64,000 bases of DNA from Leisingera sp. S132 (GCF_025144465.1 NZ_CP083553.1:2788001-2852000); one strand, 5' to 3'. Shown: positions 7,408 to 16,650, counted from the first letter of the stretch. The notes: generated by a model not told the origin, from the sequence alone. A program made the numbers and translations.

Positions 7408-8985
7408 TCAGTTGCCCTGGGCCGCCATCTGGCGGCGCAGTACCATCTCGCCTGACATCTGGTCGTAATAGGCCGGGAACTGATCGTGATTCACCGTTGC
7501 CGCCAGATCCTGCACATCCCGGCGCACCTGCTTGGCCAGCTGGTGCAGGGTCATGCCCGGCTCGTTCAGCCGCGACAGCAAGGCCCGGGTAAAGACGGAG
7601 TTCGGATTGGCATCATTGTCCGACAGCCGGTCCAGCGCCGTCTGCCCGGCACCTGCGGAGTAGAGAATGAAGGCGCCTTCCGGCGGCTCCATCCGCACCA
7701 GGCCGCGGCTGCCGCCGACCGACCGCTGGCCATCCTGCGGGAACGGGTTGTTGCGGCAGGCATCGAGGATCATGATGGTCGACCGCGCGCCCTTGCGCTG
7801 GAATGTGCCCAGCACGCGGTCGGCGGCAATGCTCTCGCCTGTCAGGTAGCTTTCGTCGCCAAAATTCACCACCGGCACGTCCGAGGGCAGCAGGTAGTTG
7901 CGCCCGTCCACTTCCACCCCGTGACCGGCAAAATAGAACAGCACCTCGTCCCCCGGCTCAATCCGGTTGGCAAAGGTGGACACCGCGCTGTTGATGTCAC
8001 GGCGGCTGGCGTCGTAGAGCGTGGTGACATCAAAGCCCAGCGCCGCCAGCGTGCTGCTGACGGCCTGTGCATCGTTGCGCGCCTTTTGCAGCGCCGCCAG
8101 GTTCTGATAGCCGTCCACCCCGATCACCAGCGCACGGCGGCTGATCTGCGGCAGCACGGCCTGGCCGTTTTGCGGCAGGAGCACCGGGGCCGCAGCGGCG
8201 GCAAGACCCTGCACCGCGCCGCCATTCTGGATCGGGGCCTGCCCCGGCACGGCAGCCGGAACCTGGCCTTGCTGCATGAACCGGCCCTGCTGCGGGACTT
8301 GCCCTTGCGGCACGAATTGCCCCTGCTGCCCCGCATACTGCGGCTGCTGGGCGATCCCGTAGGTCTGGCTTGACGCCGCAAATCCCATCTGCGGCTGGCC
8401 GTAGTGCGGCTGCGGTACCGCCTGGCCGTATTGCTGCGGCACGCCAAAGGTGCCCGCCGTGTTCCCAGCCATAGTTGCCTGGGGCAACCCATAAGGCTGC
8501 TGCGGCTGCGGCGCCATGCGTTCCGCCAGATAGATTTTCAGCAAGCCGCGCGGACCGTCAGGATGCGCCATTGCCTGCTGTGCCGCCAAATAGCCGCTGG
8601 CCTGCGCCCGCTGGAAGGATGAGACCAGGAGATCTTTTTCAAAATCGTTCAACTGGCCCGTGACCGGGTAGCCCAAATAGGCCTGGTAGGTGGAAATCGC
8701 TTCCCGCGACTTACGGCCCAGCTGGCCGTCCACCGTGCCGGCCGGGAACCCGAAATAGTTCAGCGACTGCTGAATCTGCCGGCCTTCCTGGGTCGAAGGC
8801 AGCCGGGAGCGGCGTGGAGCCTTCGATCCGGACCGCCGCTGCTGGTTCTTACCCAGAGCATTACCGATAATGCCGCCGATAATCGCACCGGCGGCAAAGT
8901 CGCCGGCGTCGGCGGCAGCACGGGAAGCGGGCATGAAAACCAGCGGCAGGCTTAGGGCGAAGGTAAAAAGCAGTTTGAAACGCAT
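7408..8985 (-). CDS. secreted peptidoglycan-binding caspase-family protein
   Basis: This 525-residue protein has a signal peptide (first 25 or so residues, cut after SRAAA), a glycine-zipper-like segment AAGAIIGGIIGNALG (31-45), a PG_binding_1-type module (about 66-112), a Gln/Pro/Gly-rich linker (about 157-280) and a C-terminal caspase domain (peptidase C14, about 283-520). The catalytic pair is visible: His355 in YFAGHG and Cys410 in ILDACRNNPF, both in the usual context, so it should be an active metacaspase-like peptidase. It probably acts in the periplasm or at the wall; its target is unknown. The N-terminal half is shared with the next gene upstream (9225-10838). Confidence 0.85.
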   Translation of the reverse strand: MRFKLLFTFALSLPLVFMPASRAAADAGDFAAGAIIGGIIGNALGKNQQRRSGSKAPRRSRLPSTQEGRQIQQSLNYFGFPAGTVDGQLGRKSREAISTYQAYLGYPVTGQLNDFEKDLLVSSFQRAQASGYLAAQQAMAHPDGPRGLLKIYLAERMAPQPQQPYGLPQATMAGNTAGTFGVPQQYGQAVPQPHYGQPQMGFAASSQTYGIAQQPQYAGQQGQFVPQGQVPQQGRFMQQGQVPAAVPGQAPIQNGGAVQGLAAAAAPVLLPQNGQAVLPQISRRALVIGVDGYQNLAALQKARNDAQAVSSTLAALGFDVTTLYDASRRDINSAVSTFANRIEPGDEVLFYFAGHGVEVDGRNYLLPSDVPVVNFGDESYLTGESIAADRVLGTFQRKGARSTIMILDACRNNPFPQDGQRSVGGSRGLVRMEPPEGAFILYSAGAGQTALDRLSDNDANPNSVFTRALLSRLNEPGMTLHQLAKQVRRDVQDLAATVNHDQFPAYYDQMSGEMVLRRQMAAQGN

Positions 8986-9167
8986 GGAACCCCCTAACGA
9001 AATACATTCAGAGATTGCATAGACACTACATCAAATCACTTCTAAGGGAATATCGACCCCCGTCAGCAAACCGTCAAAAATCCACCGGGCACCAGGCAAA
9101 TACTGCATAATATTTAGGGTTCTGCCCCTGGGCCGCCGCCCCCCAGAGGGCCGGTGAGGCACCACCG

Positions 9168-9196
9168 GAAAGGCCGGCAAAAATGCCGGCCTTTCC
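9168..9196 (-). terminator. perfect inverted repeat 3' of 9225-10838
   Basis: GGAAAGGCCGGCA (9168 onward) and its reverse complement ending at 9196 form a 12-13 bp stem around an A-rich loop, 29 bases after the stop of the gene at 9225. The run of T after the stem is short, so it may stabilise the 3' end rather than terminate strongly. Confidence 0.5.
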
Positions 9197-9224
9197 ATCT
9201 CTTGCCTCCGTTGGGATCAGGCGT

Positions 9225-10838
9225 TCATTCGCTGTTGAAAGAAGGCAAGGCAGCCGCCCCTCCAGAGGCCTGCACCGGCTGCACCCGGCCGCCTGCCAGC
9301 TCTGTCGAGGCAGCCCTGATCAATTCCGCACGGCCCGGCTGGCCTGGCGCGAACACGGGTTCGGCGCCGCTCTCCAACGCAATCACCGCCATACTGTACC
9401 ATTCCTGCGCCTTCTTCACCGCATTCGGCGCGCCAAAGCCCAGCGCCAGGTGATGGCCGATCAGTTCGGCATAGGGCCGCTGCCCGGTCCCTGCCAGGAT
9501 CAGGGCAGACCCCAGCGCCACATCCATGTCATCACGCCGGTAGCCGGAGAAAAGGCAGATCCCGGCCGTATTGGACAGCTGATCCAGCGACATGCCCGAT
9601 TGCAGGACGAATTTCTGCACATCCCCCATCACTTCACCGCTGCCCGCAGTGCCCAGCTTGGCCAGATAGGGTTTCAGGGCGGGACCAAACGCATCGCACT
9701 GGCTGTCGATCTGCGACTGCGACGCGCCTGCGACCTTGCCAGCCCGGGCTTCGCCCGCATTGATCGCATAGGTGCGGGCCAGGCAGAACTGCTCGCCCAG
9801 CGCCAGCTCCGGGTCGCTCATGCTGTCTGCTGTCATGAACCCGCCGTTCGAACTGGTCAGCAGGCTCACCTTGCTGCAATAGCTGGTGAGCGAGGCGCTC
9901 TGCTCCTGCTGGTCAAACAGGGTGATGCCGCCCAAAGCCGCGCTTTCCTGCCCGGCAAAGGCCATGACCGTGCTGCGGTTCTGCTGGGCCGCCTGCACCG
10001 GCGTCTCCGCTCCTGTGTCAGTCATCCGGCAGGTGCCCTGATGGCAGGCAAAGCTGGCCGGGGTCACGCCGCGGGCCAGGAAGTCATTGCGCTGGTATCC
10101 CTGCGGCGTCGAGGCAAAGACCATCACCGAACAGTTGGAAGCACCGCACCAGAACGAGCTGCCGGAAACAGAGGTATCCAGCACATAGTCGTTGCGCCCG
10201 TCCCCGTTCAGGTCGGCAAGCTGCATGAAACCGGTGCGCTGCAGCAGCTGTTCCCCCGTCGGCTCGGAGCTGGCGGCGATCTCATCCACCGCGTGGCTGA
10301 CTTCCGGCGGCAGACCGCCATAGCCGCCGCTGGCATAGGTGCTGCCCGGAGCACGGATACCTGCCGCCTCATCCCGCCAGGTGTGCAGCACGCCGCGCAC
10401 CCCTTGCGGGCCTTGCATCGCCTTGATGACCTGCGGGCCGCCCACCTGGGCACGGTTATAGGAACTGACCAGGAAAGTGCGTTCGTATGGGGCCAGATGA
10501 CCAGTCGCCGGATAGCCCATGTGCACCTGGTACTGGGTGACCGCGGCGCGCGACCGCCGCCCCAGCACCCCGTCCGGTGTGCCCGCGTTGAAGCCGAAGT
10601 AATTGAGCGCGACCTGGGTTTCGCGGTTCTCAGCCCGCGCAGCCGAATAGGTCGGCGCCCGCCGGTACGTGGTCGCGGCACGGCGGCGCTGCTTGTTCTT
10701 GTGGACTTCGTTGACAATAACACCGCCGATAACGGCGCCGGCAATGGCGGCCCCCAATTCGTCTGCGGCTGCAGGCCCGGTTACGGATGTCGCCAGAAAT
10801 GCGGCAGTCAGGGCCGGTTTGAGCGGCTTGGAAAACAT
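9225..10838 (-). CDS. secreted peptidoglycan-binding protein, paralogue of the caspase gene's N-terminal half
   Basis: This 537-residue protein has a signal peptide ending near GPAAA, a glycine-zipper-like segment GAAIAGAVIGGVIVNEV (29-45), and a PG_binding_1-type module with LNYFGFNAGTPDGVLGRRSR (78-97), matching residue for residue the layout of the protein at 7408-8985. There is no caspase domain. Instead residues 209-221 read DLNGDGRNDYVLD, an FG-GAP/calcium-loop-like motif, in a domain with four cysteines (CGASNC, ACHQGTC). The C-terminal 250 residues resemble nothing I can name. The pair suggests duplication of a wall-anchoring module with exchange of the effector half. Function is unknown. 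Confidence 0.7.
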   Translation of the reverse strand: MFSKPLKPALTAAFLATSVTGPAAADELGAAIAGAVIGGVIVNEVHKNKQRRRAATTYRRAPTYSAARAENRETQVALNYFGFNAGTPDGVLGRRSRAAVTQYQVHMGYPATGHLAPYERTFLVSSYNRAQVGGPQVIKAMQGPQGVRGVLHTWRDEAAGIRAPGSTYASGGYGGLPPEVSHAVDEIAASSEPTGEQLLQRTGFMQLADLNGDGRNDYVLDTSVSGSSFWCGASNCSVMVFASTPQGYQRNDFLARGVTPASFACHQGTCRMTDTGAETPVQAAQQNRSTVMAFAGQESAALGGITLFDQQEQSASLTSYCSKVSLLTSSNGGFMTADSMSDPELALGEQFCLARTYAINAGEARAGKVAGASQSQIDSQCDAFGPALKPYLAKLGTAGSGEVMGDVQKFVLQSGMSLDQLSNTAGICLFSGYRRDDMDVALGSALILAGTGQRPYAELIGHHLALGFGAPNAVKKAQEWYSMAVIALESGAEPVFAPGQPGRAELIRAASTELAGGRVQPVQASGGAAALPSFNSE

Positions 10839-10964
10839 GATACTCGCCCCCTATGGATACTCGCTACGGAATCAGGATACTCCACAGGCAGCGTTAGTAC
10901 CTAGGGTTTTCCCGCCAATTCCGCCGGCAAGCCCCAGGCGGGATGGAAAAGGACGGCAGCAGCC

Positions 10965-11615
10965 ATGGTTGAGTGGATCACTTCAGACGGTTTAGTCGAT
11001 TATGATCAAGCAGTTGCCTTCATGGAGGAGCGCGCCGCCGCCATCGCCGCCGGATCGGCGGAGGAATGCATCTGGCTGGTTGAACACCCCCCGCTTTACA
11101 CGGCCGGCACTTCGGCCAAGCGCGAAGACCTGACAGATCCTGAACGTTTCCCGGTCTACGACAGCAAGCGCGGCGGCCAGTACACCTATCACGGGCCGGG
11201 CCAGCGCGTGGTCTATGTGATGCTGAATGTTGGCGCGCGCGGGCACGACGTGCGCCGGTTTGTGCAGCAGCTGGAGACCTGGGTGATTGCCGCCCTGGAT
11301 GAGTTCAACATCAAAGGCCATATCCGCGATGGCCGGGTTGGTGTCTGGGTCGAACGCCCGGAAAAGCCCCTCACCCTCTCGGGCAGCACCGCTGAGGACA
11401 AGATCGCCGCCATCGGCATCCGGCTGCGCAAATGGGTCAGCTTTCACGGCATCTCGATCAACGTCGAGCCGGAGCTGGAGCACTTCACCGGCATTGTGCC
11501 CTGCGGGATCACCGAATACGGGGTGACCAGTCTCGTCGATCTGGGCCTGCCGGTGACCATGGCCGACGTGGATGTCGCCCTGAGGCGCAGTTTCGAGCAG
11601 GTCTTCGGCAGCTGA
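10965..11615 (+). CDS. lipB: octanoyltransferase LipB
   Basis: LipB moves an octanoyl group from acyl carrier protein to the lipoyl domains of 2-oxoacid dehydrogenases and GcvH, the first step of lipoate synthesis. The 216-residue protein has the family blocks in order: [24 protein letters not shown], the catalytic lysine in [18 protein letters not shown], and the catalytic cysteine in [14 protein letters not shown]. Length is normal. The gene stands alone, divergent from the peptidoglycan-binding gene and convergent with the next one, with only two bases between stops. Confidence 0.96.
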   Translation: MVEWITSDGLVDYDQAVAFMEERAAAIAAGSAEECIWLVEHPPLYTAGTSAKREDLTDPERFPVYDSKRGGQYTYHGPGQRVVYVMLNVGARGHDVRRFVQQLETWVIAALDEFNIKGHIRDGRVGVWVERPEKPLTLSGSTAEDKIAAIGIRLRKWVSFHGISINVEPELEHFTGIVPCGITEYGVTSLVDLGLPVTMADVDVALRRSFEQVFGS

Positions 11616-11617
11616 CC

Positions 11618-13297
11618 TCAGCCATCGGAGGCAGAAGTGAGATCCTGCAGCGCCGTCAGCACCAGTTCCGGGTAGTTGTAAAACAGCAGCGCCCCCGCTT
11701 CCTGGCTGATGCACAGCCGGGCGTCCGGCAGCCCGTTCAGCATCTCGCGGACCACAGAGAGCGGCGCGACGTGGTCTTCTCCCCCGTGAACGAACACGGA
11801 TCGCGGCACCCGGGCCGGGATGCCGGTCCGGGTGCCCTGCCGCAGCATCTGCACATCGGCCATGAACCCCGCGCCGCCCTGCTCCTGGAACAGCACCTGG
11901 CTCTGCTGAAGCAGCTGCAACAGGTCCAGTTGCGACAGCCTCGCGCGCTCTTTGCTGCCGCTGCGGGTCTGTATCCGCAGCAGCGTCTTGTGCCCGTACC
12001 AGCGCAGCGCCGCCGCCCAGCCCCTCATCAGAACAGGCAGCAGCCAATTGGCCCGGGTGGCGGCCTGCGCAACCAGCCATGCATAGCCGCTGAGGCCGGA
12101 AAACTGCCGCGGCGAACTGATGGCGCAGTTTGAGGCGGCGGCCACCAGGCCGGCAATCCTGCTGTCCAGGCGGCTCGCTGCGATAAATCCGTAAAGCGCG
12201 CCGCCGCGATGGCACAGCAGCACCGGACGCTGCAGGTTTTCATGCGCCATCAGCGCAATCAGCTGCCGCACAAAGGCATCCGCGGGGTCTTCTCCGCGTT
12301 TCAGGGGCACCGAACCGCCATAGCCGCGGCGCAACGGTGCATAGACCCTGAAACCCAAAGTCCGCAACTGCGGCTGCAAGCGCTGCAGCGGCGCAATCCC
12401 GTCCAGCATGCCATGCACGAAAATCACCGGCTGGCCGGTTTCCGCCCCCAGACGGAAGTACTGGGAGCGCCGGCCGGCGCTGTCCTCAAAAGTCCCGGAC
12501 GGCGGCAGCACCTCGCCCCGGGACACGGCCAGGTCCCGGCTGCGTTCATTCATCAGAAAGACCGCCAGCCGGATCAGTTCTGCCGGGCCGGGCGCGCCGG
12601 CCTCGCCCGCAGCCTGTTCCAGCCTGCCATCCACCTTGCCGCCCGCGCTGTCCGCCGTATCTTTCAGAGCCGCAAAATCAGCCTCCTGCAGGCCCAGCGC
12701 TGCGGCAACCGGGACAGCCGCCTCTGCCGTCCACCCGCCTTCCAGCCGTTCGGCCATAACCGCAACAGGCGCATCCGCACCGCTCAGCCGCACCGGGCGG
12801 CACAGGAACTGCTCGCCCGGGGTGCGGGAAGCCAGCAGCAGCACGTCCCGCCAGGAAAAATCCCCGCAGCGCACGTCCTCAAGGTAGCTTTGCCACAGCT
12901 CAGCCGCCGCCTCCGTCAGCCCCAGCGCCGCCGGCAGCGGCACAGTGCCGGTCAATTGGCGCGCCGCCCGCTGCGAGGCGTTCAGAAGGCCGCCATCCGC
13001 ACGCGCCTCCGCCAGCAGCCAGAACCGGCTGCAGTTGCCGGAATAGGCACCGGGGTGCGGACGCCCTGCCCGCTGCCACTGCTGCTCTTGAATTTCAGCC
13101 GCCCGTGCAAAATGCGCCTGCAGAAACGGGACCGCCCTCGGCCGCCCTTGCGGCGCACCGCGCGCAGCAGCCGCACCCGGGCCGTCCTGCGCACCGGGCG
13201 TGAACCGGTCGAATTGCTCCGGCCGGATCATCGTTTCATAAATGGCGGCCACGACCTGGTCCTGCGACAAGGCCTGCCCATGGCTCAAGAGAGTCAC
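11618..13297 (-). CDS. PAS/LuxR-remnant protein with alpha/beta hydrolase domain lacking the nucleophile
   Basis: I place the start at the GTG at 13297, preceded by GGAGGGG, giving 559 residues. Residues 1-190 look like a PAS-type sensor half (LLNASQRAARQLTG), and about 197-249 end in AELIRLAVFLMNERSRD, the typical last helix of a LuxR-type helix-turn-helix, but the recognition helix region is missing or scrambled (KDTADSAGGKVDGRLEQ). The C-terminal half (from about 285) is an alpha/beta hydrolase with VIFVHGMLDG and a late VHGGEDHVAP. The nucleophile elbow, normally GHSxG, reads CHRGG (362-366), so Ser is Arg. It is therefore likely neither a normal DNA-binding protein nor an esterase, and may be a ligand sensor. 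Confidence 0.6.
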   Translation of the reverse strand: MTLLSHGQALSQDQVVAAIYETMIRPEQFDRFTPGAQDGPGAAAARGAPQGRPRAVPFLQAHFARAAEIQEQQWQRAGRPHPGAYSGNCSRFWLLAEARADGGLLNASQRAARQLTGTVPLPAALGLTEAAAELWQSYLEDVRCGDFSWRDVLLLASRTPGEQFLCRPVRLSGADAPVAVMAERLEGGWTAEAAVPVAAALGLQEADFAALKDTADSAGGKVDGRLEQAAGEAGAPGPAELIRLAVFLMNERSRDLAVSRGEVLPPSGTFEDSAGRRSQYFRLGAETGQPVIFVHGMLDGIAPLQRLQPQLRTLGFRVYAPLRRGYGGSVPLKRGEDPADAFVRQLIALMAHENLQRPVLLCHRGGALYGFIAASRLDSRIAGLVAAASNCAISSPRQFSGLSGYAWLVAQAATRANWLLPVLMRGWAAALRWYGHKTLLRIQTRSGSKERARLSQLDLLQLLQQSQVLFQEQGGAGFMADVQMLRQGTRTGIPARVPRSVFVHGGEDHVAPLSVVREMLNGLPDARLCISQEAGALLFYNYPELVLTALQDLTSASDG

Positions 13298-13672
13298 CCC
13301 TGCCCCTCCAATACAGCTTATGAAGTCAAAGAAGCACCGCACCCGGCAAGCACGCGGCAAGCGCAGGGGATAGTGCAGGCCTTCTGGCCTGCATGTTTCA
13401 GGCAGCCTGCCTGTAAACAGAAAATACCCGGCAGATGCCGCCCGGAACCGGGCTGGCATGAACTGCCGGAGTGCCCCAATTCTTGGGGTCCCAAACTCCT
13501 GGGCGCGGGCGCCCTCTCTGACCTACAACCAATTTGCGAAACAGCTATGATCAAATTCAACTAAAATTCAACATTTATTTCAAATGCATGAATTCGCATA
13601 CCAAAACACCGCAGGTTCAGGCTGCGGTGTTTCCACATTTCCAAAGATGCTGCCCGGCAGGAAAGGCCGGCT
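13298..13672. other. 375-base intergenic region between regulator-like gene and HIT gene
   Basis: I see no convincing gene here. The half nearest 13298 is GC-rich with small inverted repeats (CAGGCAGCCTGCCTG; CCCCAA-TTC-TTGGGG at 13474-13488). Positions about 13540-13600 are unusually AT-rich and carry TTGAA-type repeats on the minus strand, probably the promoter region of the 11618-13297 gene. The end nearest the HIT gene carries its terminator. Confidence 0.5.
13604..13632 (-). terminator. rho-independent terminator of the HIT gene
   Basis: AAACACCGCAG and CTGCGGTGTTT form an 11-bp stem with a seven-base loop, and the minus-strand RNA then ends with a U run (TTTTGG). It lies about 40 bases after the HIT gene stop. 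Confidence 0.8.
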
Positions 13673-14092
13673 CTAGGCCAGCGCCGCCCGGATTTTTTCG
13701 GCCTGCGCCTGGATCAGCTCCATGTCACCCATGGTTCCCGGCGGGCGCAGCCGGTCGCCGTCGTGCCGCGGCAGAACATGCATATGCAGGTGGAACACCT
13801 CCTGCCCGCCAGCCGCCTCATTGAACTGCTGCACGGTCACCCCATCCGCGCCGAACGCGGTGATCACCGCCTGCGACAGTTTCTGCACCGTCTGCATCAC
13901 CGCCGCCAGCTGCGCCGGGCTGGCATCCAGAATATTGCGGCACGGCGTCTTGGGAATGACCAGCAGATGCCCGTCAGACCGCGGCATGATATCCATGAAA
14001 GCCAGGGTATCGTCATCCTCATAAACGCGGGTCGAGGGGATCTCGCCGCGCAGGAGCTTGGCAAAAATATTGTCGGGGTCATAGGCAGGCAT
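13673..14092 (-). CDS. HIT family nucleotide hydrolase/transferase
   Basis: This 139-residue protein has the histidine triad HLHMHVLPR near its C terminus and the family's N-terminal layout (NIFAKLLRGEIPSTRVYEDD, LAFMDIMPRSDGHLLVIPK). HIT proteins of this branch (Hint/PKCI type) cleave AMP from lysine or other amines or from adenylated by-products. It is transcribed away from ctaD and has its own terminator. The exact substrate cannot be told. Confidence 0.92.
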   Translation of the reverse strand: MPAYDPDNIFAKLLRGEIPSTRVYEDDDTLAFMDIMPRSDGHLLVIPKTPCRNILDASPAQLAAVMQTVQKLSQAVITAFGADGVTVQQFNEAAGGQEVFHLHMHVLPRHDGDRLRPPGTMGDMELIQAQAEKIRAALA

Positions 14093-14205
14093 GCGTCCGG
14101 GCTCCTTGTTCTGGATTTCCCCGGTTGTGCGCGCGCCCCGCCCTCAGGTCAAGCGCCCAGAACCCGGCAAATCCCAGGGCATTCAAGCCCCTGCGGCAAT
14201 AAATC

Positions 14206-14219
14206 TTGATCCAGATCAA
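14206..14219. promoter_or_regulatory. perfect FNR/FnrL box upstream of ctaD
   Basis: TTGATCCAGATCAA matches the FNR-type consensus TTGAT-N4-ATCAA at every position. It lies 107 bases before the ctaD start and just upstream of the likely -35 box, in the divergent region between the HIT gene and ctaD. FnrL is the oxygen-sensing regulator of this family of bacteria, so oxygen control of the aa3 oxidase subunit I is the likely function. Confidence 0.8.
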
Positions 14220-14228
14220 ACTCCGCCA

Positions 14229-14257
14229 TTGAAGGCCCCGGCGGGCCACACTAAAAC
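14229..14257 (+). promoter_or_regulatory. candidate ctaD promoter
   Basis: TTGAAG (14229-14234) and TAAAAC (14252-14257) are 17 bases apart. With a start about seven bases after the second box, the FNR box would be centred near -51. The match to the -10 consensus is only fair. Confidence 0.4.
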
Positions 14258-14326
14258 TCGCAAGGAATCCAGGCCGCCCGGAGTCCGTCTCCGGTGGCCT
14301 TTCGTTATGCAGCAGGAGGCACCTAA

Positions 14327-16000
14327 ATGGCAGACGCAGCCATTCATGGTCACGGCCACGAGGACGAGCGGAGCTTTTTCACCCGCTGGTTCATGAGCAC
14401 GAACCATAAGGATATCGGCATTCTTTACCTGATCGTTTCGGCGATTGCAGGTCTCATCTCCGTCATCTTCACCGTCTATATGCGGCTGGAGCTGATGGAT
14501 CCCGGCGTTCAGTACATGTGCCTGGAAGGCGCGCGCCTGTTCGCAGACGCCGCTGCGGAATGTACTCCGAACGGCCACCTCTGGAACGTGATGATCACCG
14601 CCCACGGCATCCTGATGATGTTCTTCGTGGTGATCCCGGCCCTGTTCGGCGGTTTCGGCAACTATTTCATGCCGCTGCAGATCGGCGCGCCGGACATGGC
14701 GTTCCCGCGGATGAACAACCTGTCGTTCTGGATGTATGTCGCAGGCACCTCGCTGGCGGTCCTCTCGGTTGTCTCCCCGGGCGGCAATGACCAGCTGGGT
14801 TCCGGCGTCGGCTGGGTTCTGTACCCGCCGCTGTCCGTGAACGAAGGCGGCTACTCGATGGACCTGGCGATCTTCGCCGTGCACGTCTCGGGCGCCTCCT
14901 CGATCCTGGGTGCGATCAACATGATCACCACCTTCCTGAACATGCGCGCCCCGGGCATGACCCTGTTCAAGGTGCCGCTGTTCTCCTGGTCGATCTTCGT
15001 CACCTCCTGGCTGATCCTGCTGTCCCTGCCGGTTCTGGCCGGCGCCATCACCATGCTGCTGATGGACCGCAACTTCGGCTTCACCTTCTTTGATGCAGCC
15101 GGCGGCGGCGACCCGATCCTGTACCAGCACATCCTGTGGTTCTTCGGCCACCCGGAAGTGTACATCGTGATCCTGCCCGGCTTCGGCATCATCTCCCACG
15201 TCATCGCCACCTTCGCGCGCAAACCCGTCTTCGGCTACCTGCCGATGGTCTGGGCGATCATCGCGATCGGCGTTCTGGGCTTTGTCGTGTGGGCGCACCA
15301 CATGTACACCGTCGGCATGTCGCTGAACCAGCAGGCCTACTTCATGCTGGCGACCATGGTGATTGCGGTTCCGACCGGCGTGAAAGTGTTCTCCTGGATC
15401 GCCACCATGTGGGGCGGCTCGATCGAGTTCAAAGCGCCGATGATGTTTGCCTTCGGCTTCCTGTTCCTGTTCACCGTCGGCGGTGTGACCGGCGTGGTGC
15501 TGAGCCAGGCTGCCGTTGACCGTGCCTATCACGACACCTACTACGTTGTGGCGCACTTCCACTACGTGATGTCGCTGGGCGCGGTGTTCGCGATCTTCTC
15601 GGGCGTTTACTTCTACTTCGGCAAGATGACCGGCCGCCAGTACAACGAACTGGGTGCCCAGATCCACTTCTGGATGTTCTTCATCGGCGCCAACCTGACC
15701 TTCTTCCCCCAGCACTTCCTGGGCCGTCAGGGCATGCCGCGCCGCTACATCGACTACCCGGAAGGCTTCGCCTACTGGAACAAGATCTCGTCCTACGGCG
15801 CGTTCCTGTCCTTTGCCTCGTTCCTGCTGTTCTTCGGCGTGGTGATCTATTCGCTGCTGCGCGGCGCCCGCGTCACCCAGAACAACTACTGGAACGAATA
15901 CGCGGACACCCTGGAGTGGACCCTGCCCTCTCCGCCGCCGGAGCACACCTTCGAAATCCTGCCCAAGCAGGAAGACTGGGACCGCTCGCATTCGCACTAA
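14327..16000 (+). CDS. ctaD: cytochrome c oxidase subunit I (aa3 type)
   Basis: This is the catalytic subunit of the aa3 terminal oxidase, an inner-membrane protein that reduces oxygen to water and pumps protons. The 557-residue protein has about 12 membrane segments and the expected metal ligands: FFGHPEVYI with the CuB histidine and cross-linked tyrosine and the proton-pathway Glu, WAHHMYTVG for the other CuB histidines, and [12 protein letters not shown] for heme a and a3. The early AHGILMMFF block carries the other heme a ligand. Subunits II, III and the assembly factors are near the far end of the window, so ctaD is separate from its operon, as is common in this group. Confidence 0.98.
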   Translation: MADAAIHGHGHEDERSFFTRWFMSTNHKDIGILYLIVSAIAGLISVIFTVYMRLELMDPGVQYMCLEGARLFADAAAECTPNGHLWNVMITAHGILMMFFVVIPALFGGFGNYFMPLQIGAPDMAFPRMNNLSFWMYVAGTSLAVLSVVSPGGNDQLGSGVGWVLYPPLSVNEGGYSMDLAIFAVHVSGASSILGAINMITTFLNMRAPGMTLFKVPLFSWSIFVTSWLILLSLPVLAGAITMLLMDRNFGFTFFDAAGGGDPILYQHILWFFGHPEVYIVILPGFGIISHVIATFARKPVFGYLPMVWAIIAIGVLGFVVWAHHMYTVGMSLNQQAYFMLATMVIAVPTGVKVFSWIATMWGGSIEFKAPMMFAFGFLFLFTVGGVTGVVLSQAAVDRAYHDTYYVVAHFHYVMSLGAVFAIFSGVYFYFGKMTGRQYNELGAQIHFWMFFIGANLTFFPQHFLGRQGMPRRYIDYPEGFAYWNKISSYGAFLSFASFLLFFGVVIYSLLRGARVTQNNYWNEYADTLEWTLPSPPPEHTFEILPKQEDWDRSHSH

Positions 16001-16024
16001 GCGGGTCCGGATCCTGACATAGCG

Positions 16025-16060
16025 AAAAGGCCCCGGCGCTGATGCTCCGGGGCCTTTTTC
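16025..16060 (+). terminator. rho-independent terminator of ctaD
   Basis: AAAAGGCCCCGG and CCGGGGCCTTTTT form a GC-rich stem followed by a T run, 25 bases after the ctaD stop. Confidence 0.88.
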
Positions 16061-16155
16061 TTGCCCTCCTGACGGGCGGAACAGCCGCAGTGGACATTCC
16101 GCCCTTCCGGCACATTCTTTGAACAAGAGCTTCCCTCCCCAGCAGGCCCGAACCA

Positions 16156-16647
16156 ATGCCCTACACCTGGACCCGCCCGCAGGCCGGCGCCGAGCGCGAA
16201 CTGCACCTTTGGCCGCACCAGTCGCTGCCGCCCAAGGGCTACGTGCGCTTCATTGGCCTCACTGCCGCTCTGATCTGCGTGCCGCTGGTGCCGCTCCTGG
16301 GATCCTTCCTGCTCTGGGGCCTGCTGCCCTTCCTGCTGCTGGCGCTGTTCGGCATGAAATGGGCGCTGGACCGCAGCCGCCGCGACCACCAGATTCTCGA
16401 AGTGCTGACCCTCACAGCCAAGGAAGCCCGGCTGGAGCGGATCAACCCGGACGGGGGCCGCCAAAGCTGGCACTGCAACCGCTACTGGACCCGCGTGGAG
16501 ATGCACGACCATGACGGCCCGGTGCCCCACTACGTCACCCTGCAGGGCGGCGGCCGCGAAGTGGAGATCGGCGCCTTCCTGTCAGAAGAGGAACGGGTGG
16601 CGCTCTACGGCGACCTGAAAGACGCCCTGTCCGTGCAGCAGGCATGA
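16156..16647 (+). CDS. DUF2244 membrane protein
   Basis: This 163-residue protein fits the DUF2244 family: a short soluble N terminus (ELHLWPHQSLPPKGYVRFIG), two close membrane helices at about 32-72, and a C-terminal soluble part with WHCNRYWTRVEMHD and a REVEIGAFL strand. The family is very often found next to cytochrome oxidase genes in alphaproteobacteria, as here just after ctaD, but its role is unknown. It has its own downstream hairpin. Confidence 0.85.
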   Translation: MPYTWTRPQAGAERELHLWPHQSLPPKGYVRFIGLTAALICVPLVPLLGSFLLWGLLPFLLLALFGMKWALDRSRRDHQILEVLTLTAKEARLERINPDGGRQSWHCNRYWTRVEMHDHDGPVPHYVTLQGGGREVEIGAFLSEEERVALYGDLKDALSVQQA

Positions 16648-16650
16648 AAA

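Noticed and set aside
11618-13459. Earlier ATG start at 13459 for the regulator-hydrolase
   Set aside because: The extra 54 residues have no family resemblance and the GTG at 13297 has a strong ribosome site.
13318-13560. Small minus-strand frame in the 375-base gap
   Set aside because: No ribosome site, Cys/Ser/Gly-rich composition and no recognisable domain; it overlaps the 5' leader of the next gene.
14216-16156. Long open frame on the minus strand over ctaD
   Set aside because: It is rich in His, Gln, Asp and Val with no domain and mirrors the codon bias of ctaD. It is a shadow of a certain gene.
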